This document shows positions 63,930-64,000 of a DNA stretch of 64,000 bases, in pieces (position 1 is the stretch's first letter; each line of letters starts with the position of its first letter). Source of the stretch: Citrobacter amalonaticus (GTDB lineage: Bacteria; Pseudomonadota; Gammaproteobacteria; Enterobacterales; Enterobacteriaceae); NCBI RefSeq assembly GCF_018252635.1, contig NZ_JAGTXM010000004.1:124001-188000 (forward strand). Direction: 5' to 3'. Both the position numbers and the translations under genes were made by a program. The notes beneath the pieces were generated by a model. The model was not told the origin of the DNA. It ran no database searches and saw nothing but the letters and a program-made list of their open reading frames with translations.

Positions 63930-64000
63930 TCAATTCAACGGTTGAACTGTCAAAGCGTTATCTGCCAACTGTAGACGTGCCGCTTTGCCATAAAATTCTG
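63930..64000 (-). CDS. minC: Septum inhibitor MinC, 3' end only
   Basis: The minus strand reads EFYGKAARLQLADNALTVQPLN and a stop (63932-63930), the C terminus of MinC. Most of the gene lies beyond the right edge. The stop is 23 bases before minD, as in the minCDE operon. Confidence 0.93.
   Translation of the reverse strand, partial: EFYGKAARLQLADNALTVQPLN

Noticed and set aside
1-64000. CRISPR arrays, insertion sequences, integrons or prophage
   Set aside because: No regularly spaced direct repeats, transposase or integrase frames, attC sites or phage structural genes were found on either strand.

Overview
The window is chromosomal DNA of an enterobacterium, most likely a Citrobacter of the amalonaticus/farmeri/sedlakii group. 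Almost every gene up to about 51.7 kb has a close, same-length counterpart in Escherichia coli and Salmonella. The gene order from edd to mntP to fadD-rnd is the conserved edd/eda - ptrB - prc/htpX - manXYZ - sdaA - pabB - fadD backbone. The genus-level hints are a resident class A beta-lactamase with a divergent LysR gene, a Salmonella-type chromosomal aadA, and a second, Salmonella-type PBP3 between cspC and rlmA. No prophage, insertion sequence or CRISPR array was seen.

Layout. 1-3.1 kb: end of edd, eda, a REP element, and purT behind a near-perfect PurR box. 3.2-7.5 kb: SOS gene yebG, secreted yebF, yebE, ptrB, exoX. 7.5-10.3 kb: yobB, holE and the yobA-yebZ-yebY copper cluster. 10.3-11.9 kb: sRNA SdsR, pphA, yebW, yebV. 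12-17.4 kb: rsmF and the letAB lipid-transport operon. 17.5-24.3 kb: msrC, proQ-prc, htpX, yebQ, kdgR. 24.4-30.1 kb: small proteins YobH, MgrB, YebO and YobF, then cspC, the extra PBP3, rlmA, and mntP with its manganese riboswitch and MntR box. 30.2-38.7 kb: yobD, manXYZ, yoaE, pdeD, sdaA. 38.9-48.1 kb: nudL, pabB, yoaH, yoaB, the SOS-type helicase gene yoaA, tsaB, yeaY, fadD with a FadR operator, rnd.

48.1-62.7 kb is the variable part lying between rnd and minE. It begins with an E. coli-like stretch (dmlA/dmlR, leuE, yeaR-yoaG) but lacks yeaVWX. It continues with umuD and umuC separated into two units, each with its own LexA box. Next come an orphan metallo-hydrolase, a RidA / PLP-lyase / PAS-HTH regulator cluster, an AlaE-like exporter and a secreted NTF2-like protein. 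The last part holds a tRNA-like gene with a defective anticodon arm, the beta-lactamase/LysR pair, uspF, zinT under a Zur box, and aadA. The window ends in minE, minD and the 3' end of minC.

The most unusual feature is a 160-bp-period repeat present twice (30661-30840 after manZ, 46750-46929 after fadD). In each case an approximately 140-bp structured core is flanked by two perfect 20-bp copies of the local, different, terminator hairpin. The two cores are about 87% identical by eye. Several differences are compensatory within predicted stems, which points to a mobile or structured element that inserts at intrinsic terminators. Other items worth following are the PBP3 paralogue whose SXN motif reads SSD, the tRNA-like gene with encoded CCA, and the RidA/lyase cluster with a perfect 21-bp palindromic operator candidate. 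All calls were made by reading sequence and recalling homologues; no database search was run.
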